Of a stretch of 64,000 nucleotides of DNA, positions 25,956 to 34,463 are shown one piece after another (the stretch's first letter is position 1; the number at the start of each line of letters is the position of its first letter). The DNA is from Granulicella sp. (GTDB lineage Bacteria; Acidobacteriota; Terriglobia; Terriglobales; Acidobacteriaceae), in assembly GCA_025357875.1 (NCBI GenBank), contig JANYLK010000048.1, positions 20,432-84,431 of the forward strand, given 5' to 3'. Under the pieces are notes generated by a model that was given only the letters and a program-made list of their open reading frames with translations, ran no database searches and was not told the origin of the DNA. Both the position numbers and the translations under genes were made by a program.

Positions 25956-26897
25956 ATGAGCAGTTTGACTAAGCGTGTTTTGTGCAGCGTTGCTTCTGCG
26001 GCCTGTCTGATCTTTGGAGCCGCGATCTCATTTGGACAATCGAACCGGCCAACCATTACAGGAATTTCGCACATGTGCGTGTACGCAAGCGATCTCGCCG
26101 CGAGCGAACATTTCTATTCCCATATTCTTGGGGCAAGTAAGGGAATCGACCCGCAAAATTCTGCCGGAACACGGTACTACTTTAGCCCATTCCAATTTGT
26201 AGAAGTGCTGCCACTTCCAGCAGACCACACGATGAGCAGGATGGCGTGTGTCGCTTACAGTACGCCCGATGCGGTTAGCTTGCGCGCTTCTTTGCGCGGC
26301 CATGGGATAAAGAATGTCGGAGAGTTGCAGACTGGCGCCGATGGCACTCGCTGGTTCAAGACGAACGACCCGGAAGGTAACGAGATCCAGTTCGTCCAAT
26401 CCGGTCGGCTTCCTGTGCTCTCTACCGCTGCAAACCCAATCAGCACCCGCATCATTCACGTGGGCTACTTGGTCCATAGCAAGGCGTCGGAAGATCCTTT
26501 CTACCGAGAGCTTCTCGGGTTCCGTCCGTACTGGTATGGCGCGATGCAACCAGACCATGTCGACTGGGTGTCACAGCAGGTACCGAACGGGCGCGACTGG
26601 CTGGAGTACATGCTTGTTGGCGATGGATCAACAACTCCGCTAAGTCGAGTGGACGAGCGTGAACTTGGTGTCCTCAACCACTTCTCGCTTGGAGTTGCCA
26701 ACATGGAAAAGGCTGTAACCACCTTGATTGGCGAAGATCGGTTGAGTCCGCGACATGACGGTCCACAAATGGGCAAGGACGGCAAATGGCAGGCAAATTT
26801 CTATGATCCAGATGGAACCCGCGTCGAGTTGATGGAGTTCCAGCCGGTGATAAAGCCATGCTGCTCCTCGTTCACCGCTGAGAGCCCTGTCAACTGA
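25956..26897 (+). CDS. Exported VOC-family (glyoxalase/dioxygenase fold) protein
   Basis: A 313-residue protein with a Sec signal peptide (residues 1-28, ending SFGQ) and two vicinal-oxygen-chelate domains. The first begins 'ITGISHMCVYASDLAASEHFY', the second near residue 165 'TRIIHVGYLVHSKASEDPFY'. Typical strand ends are 'DPEGNEIQFVQ' and 'DPDGTRVELMEF', with Glu as a potential metal ligand. Members are metal-dependent lyases, dioxygenases or binding proteins; the substrate cannot be read here. Export of a VOC protein is less usual but recurs in acidobacteria. It lies tail to tail with the LacI gene. Confidence 0.85.
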   Translation: MSSLTKRVLCSVASAACLIFGAAISFGQSNRPTITGISHMCVYASDLAASEHFYSHILGASKGIDPQNSAGTRYYFSPFQFVEVLPLPADHTMSRMACVAYSTPDAVSLRASLRGHGIKNVGELQTGADGTRWFKTNDPEGNEIQFVQSGRLPVLSTAANPISTRIIHVGYLVHSKASEDPFYRELLGFRPYWYGAMQPDHVDWVSQQVPNGRDWLEYMLVGDGSTTPLSRVDERELGVLNHFSLGVANMEKAVTTLIGEDRLSPRHDGPQMGKDGKWQANFYDPDGTRVELMEFQPVIKPCCSSFTAESPVN

Positions 26898-26920
26898 AAG
26901 CTGTCGGACACCACGCTAAA

Positions 26921-27937
26921 CTAGCTCTGTTTCGTCCCACAGGATCCCCGCACGACCAGTTCCACTGGAAGCACGATTCGCTTGGGAGAGCTATTGCCCT
27001 TGCCATCTGCGAGCCGTGCAAAAAGAGCTTCGGCAGCGGTGCGTCCCAGTAGCTCGACCGGTTGACGGATGACGGTGATGCCCGACTGCAGCAGTTCGGC
27101 GGTCTCGAAGTCGTCGAATCCCACTAGCGCAATCTTCTGTGGGGGATAGATATTCATTTGTTGAAGGGCGTGCAGCACGTGCCGCGTGACCAGGTTGTTC
27201 GAACAGAAAAGTGCAGTCGGAGGACGTTTTCCTGCAACCAGCATGCGTATAACGGCGGCACTGGTTTCAAGCATGTCGGTAACGGTGTGCACATCCGCCT
27301 TCAATCCCGCGGCCGCCATCGCTTCGCGATAACCCTGCTGTCGGGTACGCATCGTGTAGAGGTGCGAGGCTAGGCTGACGCACACAATCCGCTTATGGCC
27401 GAGAGAGATCAGGTGTTCGGTTGCGAGTTGTCCACCCCGTCTATTTTGCACCAGTAGGCTATCGCAGCGACTTCCTTCCAGCGGTCGATCGAGCGTCACA
27501 ATCGGTAAATTGTCGAATTCGGGCGATAACAGGCGCGAAGATCCGGACGCTCGCATCGCCGGAATCACGACGACACCTTCCACATGGCGATTCACCATCC
27601 GGCGCGCTTCTGCAAACTCGTCCTCGGGATCTTCGTTCGAGGTGGCAATCACAACCGAATAGTGATGCTGCTTGGCCACGAGGCTGACCGCATGGGCGCA
27701 ATTAGCGAAGAATGGATCGAAGAGATTCGGAACCAGAATCCCTATCTGCCGCGTTCGCTGTTCGCGCAACGAACGGGCCAGCTCATTGCGCTGATATCTG
27801 AGCTTTTCGACCACGGCGAACACCGCCCGCCGTGTCTCCTCGGTTACATGGGGATTCCCGTTCAGTACACGAGACACGGTCATGGTGCTGACCGCCGCCG
27901 CTTTTGCGACGTCCGTCATTCTGACCCGTCGTGCCAT
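26921..27937 (-). CDS. LacI-family transcriptional regulator
   Basis: A 338-residue regulator. Residues 4-55 form the LacI-type helix-turn-helix and hinge ('MTDVAKAAAVSTMTVSRVLNG', 'VTEETRRAVFAVVEKLRYQ', 'NELARSLRE'), followed by a periplasmic-binding-protein-like effector domain ('IGILVPNLFDPFF', 'LVGFDDFETAELL', 'ITVIRQPVELLGRTAAEALF'). It follows the CE20-like esterase gene by 42 bases and is probably co-transcribed with it and the ROK kinase. It is a candidate reader of the cre-type operators at 34342-34416, since LacI-family operators have this central-CG palindrome; that link is inference. Confidence 0.93.
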   Translation of the reverse strand: MARRVRMTDVAKAAAVSTMTVSRVLNGNPHVTEETRRAVFAVVEKLRYQRNELARSLREQRTRQIGILVPNLFDPFFANCAHAVSLVAKQHHYSVVIATSNEDPEDEFAEARRMVNRHVEGVVVIPAMRASGSSRLLSPEFDNLPIVTLDRPLEGSRCDSLLVQNRRGGQLATEHLISLGHKRIVCVSLASHLYTMRTRQQGYREAMAAAGLKADVHTVTDMLETSAAVIRMLVAGKRPPTALFCSNNLVTRHVLHALQQMNIYPPQKIALVGFDDFETAELLQSGITVIRQPVELLGRTAAEALFARLADGKGNSSPKRIVLPVELVVRGSCGTKQS

Positions 27938-27979
27938 GATTCCTGTCAGCCTCCAGCTTGTGAAGATGTCCCTGTTCGA

Positions 27980-29515
27980 TCAGTGTATAGGGCTCGGCTC
28001 GGAACTGAAGGTTGAGAGTGGGAGACCTGCAGAATTGTAGAGGCTGTGGCTTATAACGCTATTCCAGCCATAGCGAACAAAGAGCGGGTGCGGCAGACTT
28101 TTCGATGAAACTACCACCGTAGTGCCGTCAATTCGTGAATCGGCGGCCAGAAAATGGCGATCTTCGCCTGCCAGTTCAAAATCTCCGGTCGACTGGCCGT
28201 GAGAGTCCAGGCCATCAGCATGCTCGAACCAGACACGGATTGCGGCGGTACCGCTGGGCAGAAGCTCACTTGTCGTCCGCTTGTACAAGGGGCCGGTGTA
28301 ATTGATGCGCTCTCCGTAGACCATGCCTCGCGCTGCCAACGCAAGCCGTGCACCGACAGTTTGTTTGTCCGGCGGATGGACGTTATCCGCCATCCCCACG
28401 TCCAGCGAAACGGCCATCGCTGTATAAGCTACAGACAGTACGCGGCGCTGCTGCTCACGAATGAGCCCCCAATCTTCTCCGGGCGAATAAAAGCTTGAAA
28501 TTTGCACGTACAAAAATGGCAGATTCCCTTGTTGGAAGTGGGTGCGCCAGTCCTCGATGAGGTCTGCAAATAGCGTGTTATATACGGGCGCACGGTCGTG
28601 TGCGGAGTTTGTCTCACCTTGATACCAAAGAAATCCCTTGATCGTCATCGGGGTGAACGGAGCGATCATACCGTTGTAGAGTGCGGCAGGGCTCCACGAG
28701 GCTTGCCATGGGTGCCATGGATGTTGTGGCGCTGGTTTACCTTGAGTCTTCGCGATCTCATCCTCACGCTTCTCGGCGGCAATCGTCAGGTCAAGATCCG
28801 TTTGCAAATTAGCGAATCGTGCGCGGCTCGCGATCGCTGGAAGTAACTCGGGATGACTGCCCAGCGTGTCGAGTGATACCCAGGAGTCGGCTGGAGTTCC
28901 ACCCCACGTAGAGTCAATTAAGCCTATCGGAACGCCCTGCTTCGCGCTAATCTCACGCCCGAAGAAGTAGGCGACAGCAGAGAAATTCGCCGCTGTCTCT
29001 GGGGTGCACTCCGTCCAGGAACTAGAGATGTCGTTGAGCGGGTAGTCCGAAGACTTGTGATCCGCCAGTAGTAGGCGGATACGGGGGTTTGCGGCCGCGG
29101 CAATCTCTACGGCCGCGTTCTTGACGACTGCCGTAGGAGGAAAACCCTTGAGCGGCATCTCCATGTTGGATTGTCCAGACGCAAACCATACATCGCCGAC
29201 CAGTAGGTCGCCTATGGTGGCATCTGGGCCGTCGCCACTCACCGTCAGCGTATATGGTCCGCCGGCTTCTTCCGGAGCCAGATAAAGGTTCCACTTACCC
29301 AGTGCATCAGCTCGGGCCTTGACCGTTTGTTGATGAAAATTTGCAGTGAGATGCGCCTCGGGCGACGACCAGCCCCAGACGTGGATCGGGGCTTGGCGCT
29401 GCAAAACGGCATGGTCGCTTATCATCTTCGGAAAGCGAACCTCGGCCCCGGCCGAACAGACGCCAGCGGAGAAAATCACGAGAACTGCGGGGAGAAACGA
29501 CCATCGATATTTCAA
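27980..29515 (-). CDS. Exported sialate O-acetylesterase-type esterase (possible CE20)
   Basis: About 511 residues with a Sec signal peptide (ending CSAGAE) and an SGNH-type esterase domain. The nucleophile block is 'FASGQSNMEMPLKGF', then 'GVPIGLIDSTWGGTPADSW', 'FLWYQGETNSAHD', and the late Asp/His pair in 'NVHPPDKQTVGARLAL'. Proteins annotated as sialate O-acetylesterase include the CE20 xyloglucan acetylesterases, which fits the GH44/GH5/GH1 genes nearby. The TTG start at 29515 is firm: AGGAGG lies seven bases upstream and the start overlaps the ROK stop (TTGA). The longer frame to 29740 would overlap the ROK gene and bury the signal peptide. Confidence 0.88.
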   Translation of the reverse strand: MKYRWSFLPAVLVIFSAGVCSAGAEVRFPKMISDHAVLQRQAPIHVWGWSSPEAHLTANFHQQTVKARADALGKWNLYLAPEEAGGPYTLTVSGDGPDATIGDLLVGDVWFASGQSNMEMPLKGFPPTAVVKNAAVEIAAAANPRIRLLLADHKSSDYPLNDISSSWTECTPETAANFSAVAYFFGREISAKQGVPIGLIDSTWGGTPADSWVSLDTLGSHPELLPAIASRARFANLQTDLDLTIAAEKREDEIAKTQGKPAPQHPWHPWQASWSPAALYNGMIAPFTPMTIKGFLWYQGETNSAHDRAPVYNTLFADLIEDWRTHFQQGNLPFLYVQISSFYSPGEDWGLIREQQRRVLSVAYTAMAVSLDVGMADNVHPPDKQTVGARLALAARGMVYGERINYTGPLYKRTTSELLPSGTAAIRVWFEHADGLDSHGQSTGDFELAGEDRHFLAADSRIDGTTVVVSSKSLPHPLFVRYGWNSVISHSLYNSAGLPLSTFSSEPSPIH

Positions 29516-30573
29516 TTTGCAACCTCCTGAGCGGTGTGCGAAAGCAGAGTCGGTTCTACTAAACCGTGAAGGTGTGGCAACAGGGCGCCACCGAGAAGAC
29601 CCGCCGATGGGCCCAGCACCGCCTGACAAATAAACGTGTGGCCATGCCCGATCTCCAGTCTTTGCGAGGGGGCCATCAAGCGATACACCAGACTGTGATC
29701 GAGCACAGACGTGAACATGCTGTCCACAAACAGCGGCCACGCGGTCGCAACGCCTCCTCCAACGACAATCAGCGGAAGGTCCAGCGTACTGATGAGGTTT
29801 GCGATCCCTATGCCCAGGTATGTTCCCAGTTGATCGAATGCAAGCTGCGCGCTGCGATCGCCTGCCTGGGCGAGTTGCGCGGCCTGGAGGGGAGTAAACT
29901 CATTTTTTCCGCCGGTAAGTTTGCGTAGCTCCTCGGTCTCATGGGTGGCTGCAACCGCCCTTGCCAGTCGTATGAGGCCGTTGGCTGAAGCGTACATTTC
30001 CAGGCAGCCGCAACTGCCGCAACTGCAAAGAAGACCTTCCGGAATTATGGTGGAGTGGCCGACCTCTCCTGCCATCCCAAACATTCCTTGCCAAACTTCC
30101 CCGTTTAGGATGAGACCGCTGCCAACGCCAGTGCCGATGGTAAGCATCGCCATCGACAAGAGACCCGTAGTTTTGCCAGCACCCAATTTCCACTCAGCGA
30201 TTGCAGCGGCATTTGCATCCGACTCGAGGATGACCGGCAGGCCCGTCGCTTCAATTAGCGCATCCCAAAGCGGAAAACCATCCCAGCCCGGGAAATTTGC
30301 TAACAGGCCAAGAACGCCGGTGCGCAGATTGATGGGACCAGGACTGCCGATTCCTATCCCTAAAGGCACGTAAGTTTTGCCCTCCCCGGCGGGGCAGTTC
30401 AGTAGCGAGAGAACGGATTCGACCATGTCGCCGACTACCGCTTCCGGCCCCGCCGCCACCCGTGTCGGCAACGTGCGATTGCCTAACATTTTCATCTCGA
30501 TGTCGAGAATTCCGACACGAGTCGTTGTGCCTCCAAGATCGATTCTGACGGTGACTAAGTTTGCCCGTGACAT
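29512..30573 (-). CDS. ROK-family sugar kinase
   Basis: A 353-residue ROK protein without a DNA-binding domain, so a kinase rather than a NagC-type repressor. Phosphate motif 'RIDLGGTTTRVGILD', 'GIGIGSPGPINLRTG', the catalytic region with 'ESDANAAAIAEW', 'TIGTGVGSGLILNG', and the zinc motif 'GHSTIIPEGLLCSCGSCGCLE' are all present. ROK kinases phosphorylate glucose or related sugars in the cytoplasm. It heads a minus-strand unit with the CE20-like esterase and LacI genes, consistent with handling the monosaccharide released by GH1. It starts with ATG at 30573 behind a GGGGAG site. Confidence 0.92.
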   Translation of the reverse strand: MSRANLVTVRIDLGGTTTRVGILDIEMKMLGNRTLPTRVAAGPEAVVGDMVESVLSLLNCPAGEGKTYVPLGIGIGSPGPINLRTGVLGLLANFPGWDGFPLWDALIEATGLPVILESDANAAAIAEWKLGAGKTTGLLSMAMLTIGTGVGSGLILNGEVWQGMFGMAGEVGHSTIIPEGLLCSCGSCGCLEMYASANGLIRLARAVAATHETEELRKLTGGKNEFTPLQAAQLAQAGDRSAQLAFDQLGTYLGIGIANLISTLDLPLIVVGGGVATAWPLFVDSMFTSVLDHSLVYRLMAPSQRLEIGHGHTFICQAVLGPSAGLLGGALLPHLHGLVEPTLLSHTAQEVAN

Positions 30574-30577
30574 TAGT

Positions 30578-30883
30578 TCACTCCCCCCGCTCTAGGTCTT
30601 TGCTGTTGGAAGCCCGGAATGCGGCTTCGCCGAAAGTGTCGCGGAGGCTGATGACCTTCCTATAGCGCTCAAGTTTAGCGCGCGGAGTGGATCCCGTATC
30701 GATAAAAGCATCGTGAACGGCGTTGGCGGAAGTGGTTACACGTTGAGAAGACGCGGCCTGAGCGGGGACATCTCCAGCGGCTGGAAAAAGCAGCGAAATA
30801 GCGACACAAGTCAGGCGACAATCCCTCGAAGAACCTGGTTGAAAATAATCTGAAATCGATGAAAATTGACTTTGCGAACGATA
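30578..30883 (-). pseudogene. Start-less open frame in front of the ROK kinase
   Basis: A 101-codon frame without ATG, GTG or TTG ends four bases before the ROK start, and its last codons form the ROK ribosome-binding site. The translation looks protein-like: a hydrophobic stretch 'CVAISLLFPAAGDVPAQA' like a signal peptide, then a charged helix 'PRAKLERYRKVISLRD' and 'FGEAAFRASNSKDLERGE'. Either it is the tail of a gene whose start has been lost by a frameshift, or it is chance coding-like sequence. I do not recognise the family. Confidence 0.3.
30851..30864. promoter_or_regulatory. Weak LacI/cre-like site upstream of the ROK unit
   Basis: TGAAATCGATGAAA agrees with the cre-type consensus TGWNANCGNTNWCA at 13 of 14 positions. 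It lies about 280 bases upstream of the ROK start, in the only gap that could hold the promoter of the ROK-esterase-LacI unit. Confidence 0.35.
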
Positions 30884-30945
30884 TTACGACTTTTCTGAAA
30901 TAGGCATCCCCCAATCCGCGGATCATTGAAATCGAGGGATGCGGA

Positions 30946-33900
30946 CTACTCGACCGGCTTCCAGTGATAACTCGCAACTACTTTCCCATCCAGTCCCACC
31001 ATTCCGATTGAGCCTCGACCGGGCTCCATCACTGTCGAGAATGTCTTTTTGCTGCGCCTATCTTCAAAGCTAACGGTCTTTCGTTCCGTCTCCGATGTCA
31101 ACACGTAGAGAGTGGCACCCTTGTATTCCGTGGGACACACCAGTATCCCCGGTTCGTTCCTTCCGCTTACCACCTGCGCGGCAACGCCGCTCTTGCGCAT
31201 GGCATAGGAATACACGCGGCCCACTCCTTCGAGGTTCCCACTCAACTACAACGGCAACGCCGCAAACAAAATCCGCCCCGATCCCAGAGAAATTTCCTTC
31301 CACTGTTCGTCGTCAGAGAATGCAGCTCGCATCAGCATCGTTGTCTTATTCCCAGAGTACGAGAACATATCCTCGCCTCCCGGCCAGTTCATCTGCTCCT
31401 CGCGCAAGTCGAGCGCCACGGTCTGATAATTCAATCCAAGCAATTTGGCTCGATCCGTCCCATGCAGATGCGCATCCGCATCAAAAGGCCCGGTGACAAG
31501 CAAAGTCGTGCCTGCACGCACTCTCACCGCAATGGCTGTCCACACACTCTCGCTCAACCCCATCGGCGACGGCAGCAGAATCAGTTTTGGCGTCCCCAGT
31601 CGTTCGATCTGATACTCCCCCACCACGTAAGCGGAGCCATGCGCCTGCTGATATAGCGCTCGCACCGCATTCTCCTGTGCTTGCAACGCCATCGTGTTCA
31701 GCGCCGACATCTGCAGCGATTGCGGAAGCACGATCGCAATCTCCGGAAGCTCAAATTCCTGCGCATGAGGGGCCGCCGCCTCGGCAAACGCGCCTAGATC
31801 ACGCATCATGCCTTGCCACAGCTTCGCCGACCCATCGCTCCGCAGCATTCCAAAATCTACTTCCCACGCCCAATCCCATTGCATTGCACCGGTTGACCCC
31901 GCGCGAATCCGAGCGCCCACTCACGTTCCATCAAGCCCAGGCCGGTCAACTCGTCATACCGCCAGTCCCCATCCGCGGCCCACGCTGGCTGATACCCCGT
32001 CTCCCCGTAATATTCGGCATTCCCACAACCTTGGCTGCCACCGAATCCCACAGCAGCGAATCATCTTCCCAGTAGGTATGTTTGGTCGTGAAGGACAAGC
32101 CTGCATCCGCATAAAATTGATTTAGCACGCGGTTGGTAACACCCCCTCGTCCTGTCCTACGTCAATCAATTGCGTGCTCCCGGCATTACGAATTGCTGGC
32201 ACCATCGTCTGCACCCACTCGCGAAACATCTGCTGAGAGAATAAGTTATAGTCCAGCGCTCGCACCTGACGCGGATTGCCATAGCGGCCATAATTCAGGT
32301 CGCCAGCTTGAGGAATGGCAATCGAATCGAACGTTTCCAGTTCCTCCGGCGTCCGACCACGCATCTGCCAGGATGGTCAGTTGGCCATAGCGCTCGCGCA
32401 GCCACTTATGCCAGGCTGCGATCTCGGATGGATCGTTATTGGGGTAATTTCCTTTGAAGACGTTCCGGGGATTCGAAAAGCTAGGTTCATTGACCAGATC
32501 CCAACTGAGAAACGGCACCGAACGAAAGCGACTGACAGTCGACCGGATATACGATTGCTCATGCCTAAGCATCTCAGAATCAAGAAAGGGATTTTGTGCG
32601 GGGTTCAATGTGTCATCTTGTCGTGGATTACCTACCTTGGGCGCAAAGGCATAAAACGTGAAGTTCACTGCAATCCCATGGCGCTGAGCCGACAGTAGAA
32701 ACGCCTCTAGGTTCCTCAAAAAACGTTCGTTCACGGCACCTAGATCGCCATCGACAAACCGTGCATTCGGCATCCACACGCCGGTACGGATGAAACTCAC
32801 TCCGTTGGCGTGCATTTGGACAAAATCATGCTCCCAACCCGCCGCATTCCTCGGACCAGAGAAATCCCACCCATTTTCTTCCGTCCCAAAAACATTTGTC
32901 CCGACCGGCATGAATGGTTTGCCGTCGCGCGTCAGGATATTTGCTTGCACCCCAAGCTTCTGTCCAGTAAGGAGCATATCTGCCGGCGAAACCCAAAAGC
33001 CATTCCTGTAAAACTCCCTCACGTGTCTTTGTTCGCTCCATGTCGCTGCAACCTCATAGAATCCCGCCGCAAGCGCTGTGTGGAATTGCACTGAAATCGT
33101 ATCGCCTCCATCTGCCTGGACCGGAAGATTCATCGTCTCGAGACTCTTCCCTCCAGACATCAATTGAACCTTTACCTCGCCGGCAGCCTCCCCACGCAGA
33201 GGGCGCAGATGAATGGAGATGACGGGAATCTCACCCGGCCGCACCGTCGCAAACAGTGTCTCCACCGAAAAGGTCGCCGGCGCCTGCCGCCCAAAGTCCG
33301 CAGCCCGGCGAATCAGCGCAGTCGCATCGGCGGTCCTCCAATACCCATTCGCAGGCTCGAAGTCCAAGGCAACAAACGCCCGAGCGCGCCTCCATAACGA
33401 CTGCCGAAGATCACCGGCGCGGCGACTAACTGCGAATTTGGAGTGGCCATGTAGCCTAAGCCGTCCAGCAGCCCCTCCACAGCAAAAAATCGTTTCGCCT
33501 GAACGCGAATCTGCGGTCCTTCCGCATACCCCTGTTTCCATGTAAACCTGGCATCATTCGGGACTGGAATTTCATACGTGTGCCGGAGCCCCAGGCGCTC
33601 GCGTATCTATCCTGCGGTCTGCCAGCGATGTAATTTCCCTGCTTCAAACTGACCGGAACCCGCAGCGGCTGCCCGCCCAAAATAAGCAGGTTACCTCCAT
33701 GGCTTAGATAGGCTTGAATGCTCTTCCAGTCATCCGCTGGGACCGCCGACCCATACGGGAGCACCAGCAGATCTGCATTCGCGAGTGTCTCCGGATCGTT
33801 CAGTTGTGATCCATCCGCGAATACGATGTTCGGCCCGCCCAGAGCGGAAGACAGTGTCTCCCGATCGATAGGCTGACTTGCGATAGTGGGGAAGCCCACT

Positions 33901-33992
33901 TGCCAGAAGACGACAGTCCTCCCTTGGTCCTGCGCCAAACCAGTAGATGAAATGCTGAGGAGAACCAACGCCCGCATTGCAAAATGTCTCAT
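30946..33992 (-). pseudogene. Decayed GH5-like glycoside hydrolase with several frameshifts and a stop
   Basis: The pieces assemble in order into one protein of about 1000 residues: signal peptide and a ThuA/glutamine-amidotransferase-like N-terminus (from 33992), a middle sheet domain, a GH5-like barrel ('GTNVFGTEENGWDF', acid/base in 'WDLVNEPS', nucleophile candidate in 'NITGETGYQPAW') and C-terminal beta-galactosidase-like domains. Reading-frame changes occur near 33595, 33380, 32365, and at C-runs on the plus strand at 32142-32146, 32003-32006 and 31897-31900. An in-frame TAG stands at 31246-31248, with good coding on both sides. Between 33595 and 33380 the coding frame reads 'LGLRHTYEIPVPNDARFTWKQ'. 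Flanking genes are intact. Sequencing error at homopolymers is the alternative for three of the shifts but not for the stop. Confidence 0.8.
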
Positions 33993-34070
33993 TCGTCTCC
34001 AGGTTGCTGCTTGAAAGAGGCTCTAGTTGTTATTGGTAAGCACTACCTGCAGAATTTTGGGTACGCGGAA

Positions 34071-34084
34071 TGATATCGCTATCG
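34071..34084. promoter_or_regulatory. LacI/cre-like site between the divergent GH remnant and the TonB receptor
   Basis: TGATATCGCTATCG fits TGWNANCGNTNWCA at 13 of 14 positions. It lies 78 bases upstream of the pseudogene start codon and may have been its operator. Confidence 0.35.
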
Positions 34085-34255
34085 AATGCCGTTTCGATTA
34101 GTGGGAAGACGCTTCGACGAAGCCCGCACATTGGAATTTCCAGGCGAATGCGGCGAGGCGTTTTCAAAATGTATAAGTGGCGTCGTCAGGATGCAGCCAA
34201 TCGCCACGTGAGTCACGTACTTCAAGCTAATTTTTTGCCTCCCAAATTTTTTTGC

Positions 34256-34285
34256 TTGACGAGATTGCTTGCTGCCCTCCATAAT
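34256..34285 (+). promoter_or_regulatory. Predicted sigma-70 promoter of the TonB receptor gene
   Basis: TTGACG (34256-34261) and CATAAT (34280-34285) each match the -35 and -10 consensus at five of six bases, separated by 18 bases. The surroundings are T-rich and clearly less G+C-rich than the coding DNA. Transcription would start near 34292, giving a leader of about 170 bases that contains all three operator copies. Confidence 0.6.
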
Positions 34286-34341
34286 ACTTTCGCTAATCCA
34301 AGTGCAAGAACAAGGTTTTCGCAATTTTCAGATTTGCAATT

Positions 34342-34355
34342 TGTGATCGATATCA
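34342..34355 (+). promoter_or_regulatory. LacI/cre-type operator, copy 1
   Basis: TGTGATCGATATCA, an imperfect palindrome centred on CG with TG...CA ends, fits the cre-type consensus TGWNANCGNTNWCA at all positions. It lies downstream of the predicted promoter, where a bound repressor would block elongation or form loops with copies 2 and 3. Confidence 0.7.
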
Positions 34356-34362
34356 TCGTGCA

Positions 34363-34376
34363 TGTGATCGATATCA
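34363..34376 (+). promoter_or_regulatory. LacI/cre-type operator, copy 2
   Basis: Identical 14-mer to copy 1, 21 bases downstream of it (two helical turns), so both sites lie on the same face of the DNA. It shares the flank CA before and GAAA after, nearly as in copy 3. Confidence 0.7.
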
Positions 34377-34402
34377 GAAAACAAATTTTGTCGCCCAAAA
34401 CA

Positions 34403-34416
34403 TGTGATCGATATCA
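34403..34416 (+). promoter_or_regulatory. LacI/cre-type operator, copy 3
   Basis: Identical 14-mer, 40 bases after copy 2. It overlaps a possible GTG start at 34404, one more reason to prefer the ATG at 34464 as receptor start. Confidence 0.7.
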
Positions 34417-34463
34417 AAAGAGTGTTCTTGCAGCAAGGGATGGTACCGAAGGGGGTTGTTACG

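Noticed and set aside
29516..29740. Extended N-terminus of the CE20-like esterase
   Set aside because: It overlaps the ROK gene by more than 200 bases and hides the signal peptide; TTG at 29515 has AGGAGG at optimal distance.
34404..34463. GTG at 34404 as start of the TonB receptor
   Set aside because: The codon lies inside operator copy 3 and would put 20 extra residues before a complete signal peptide; the ATG at 34464 has a good ribosome-binding site.
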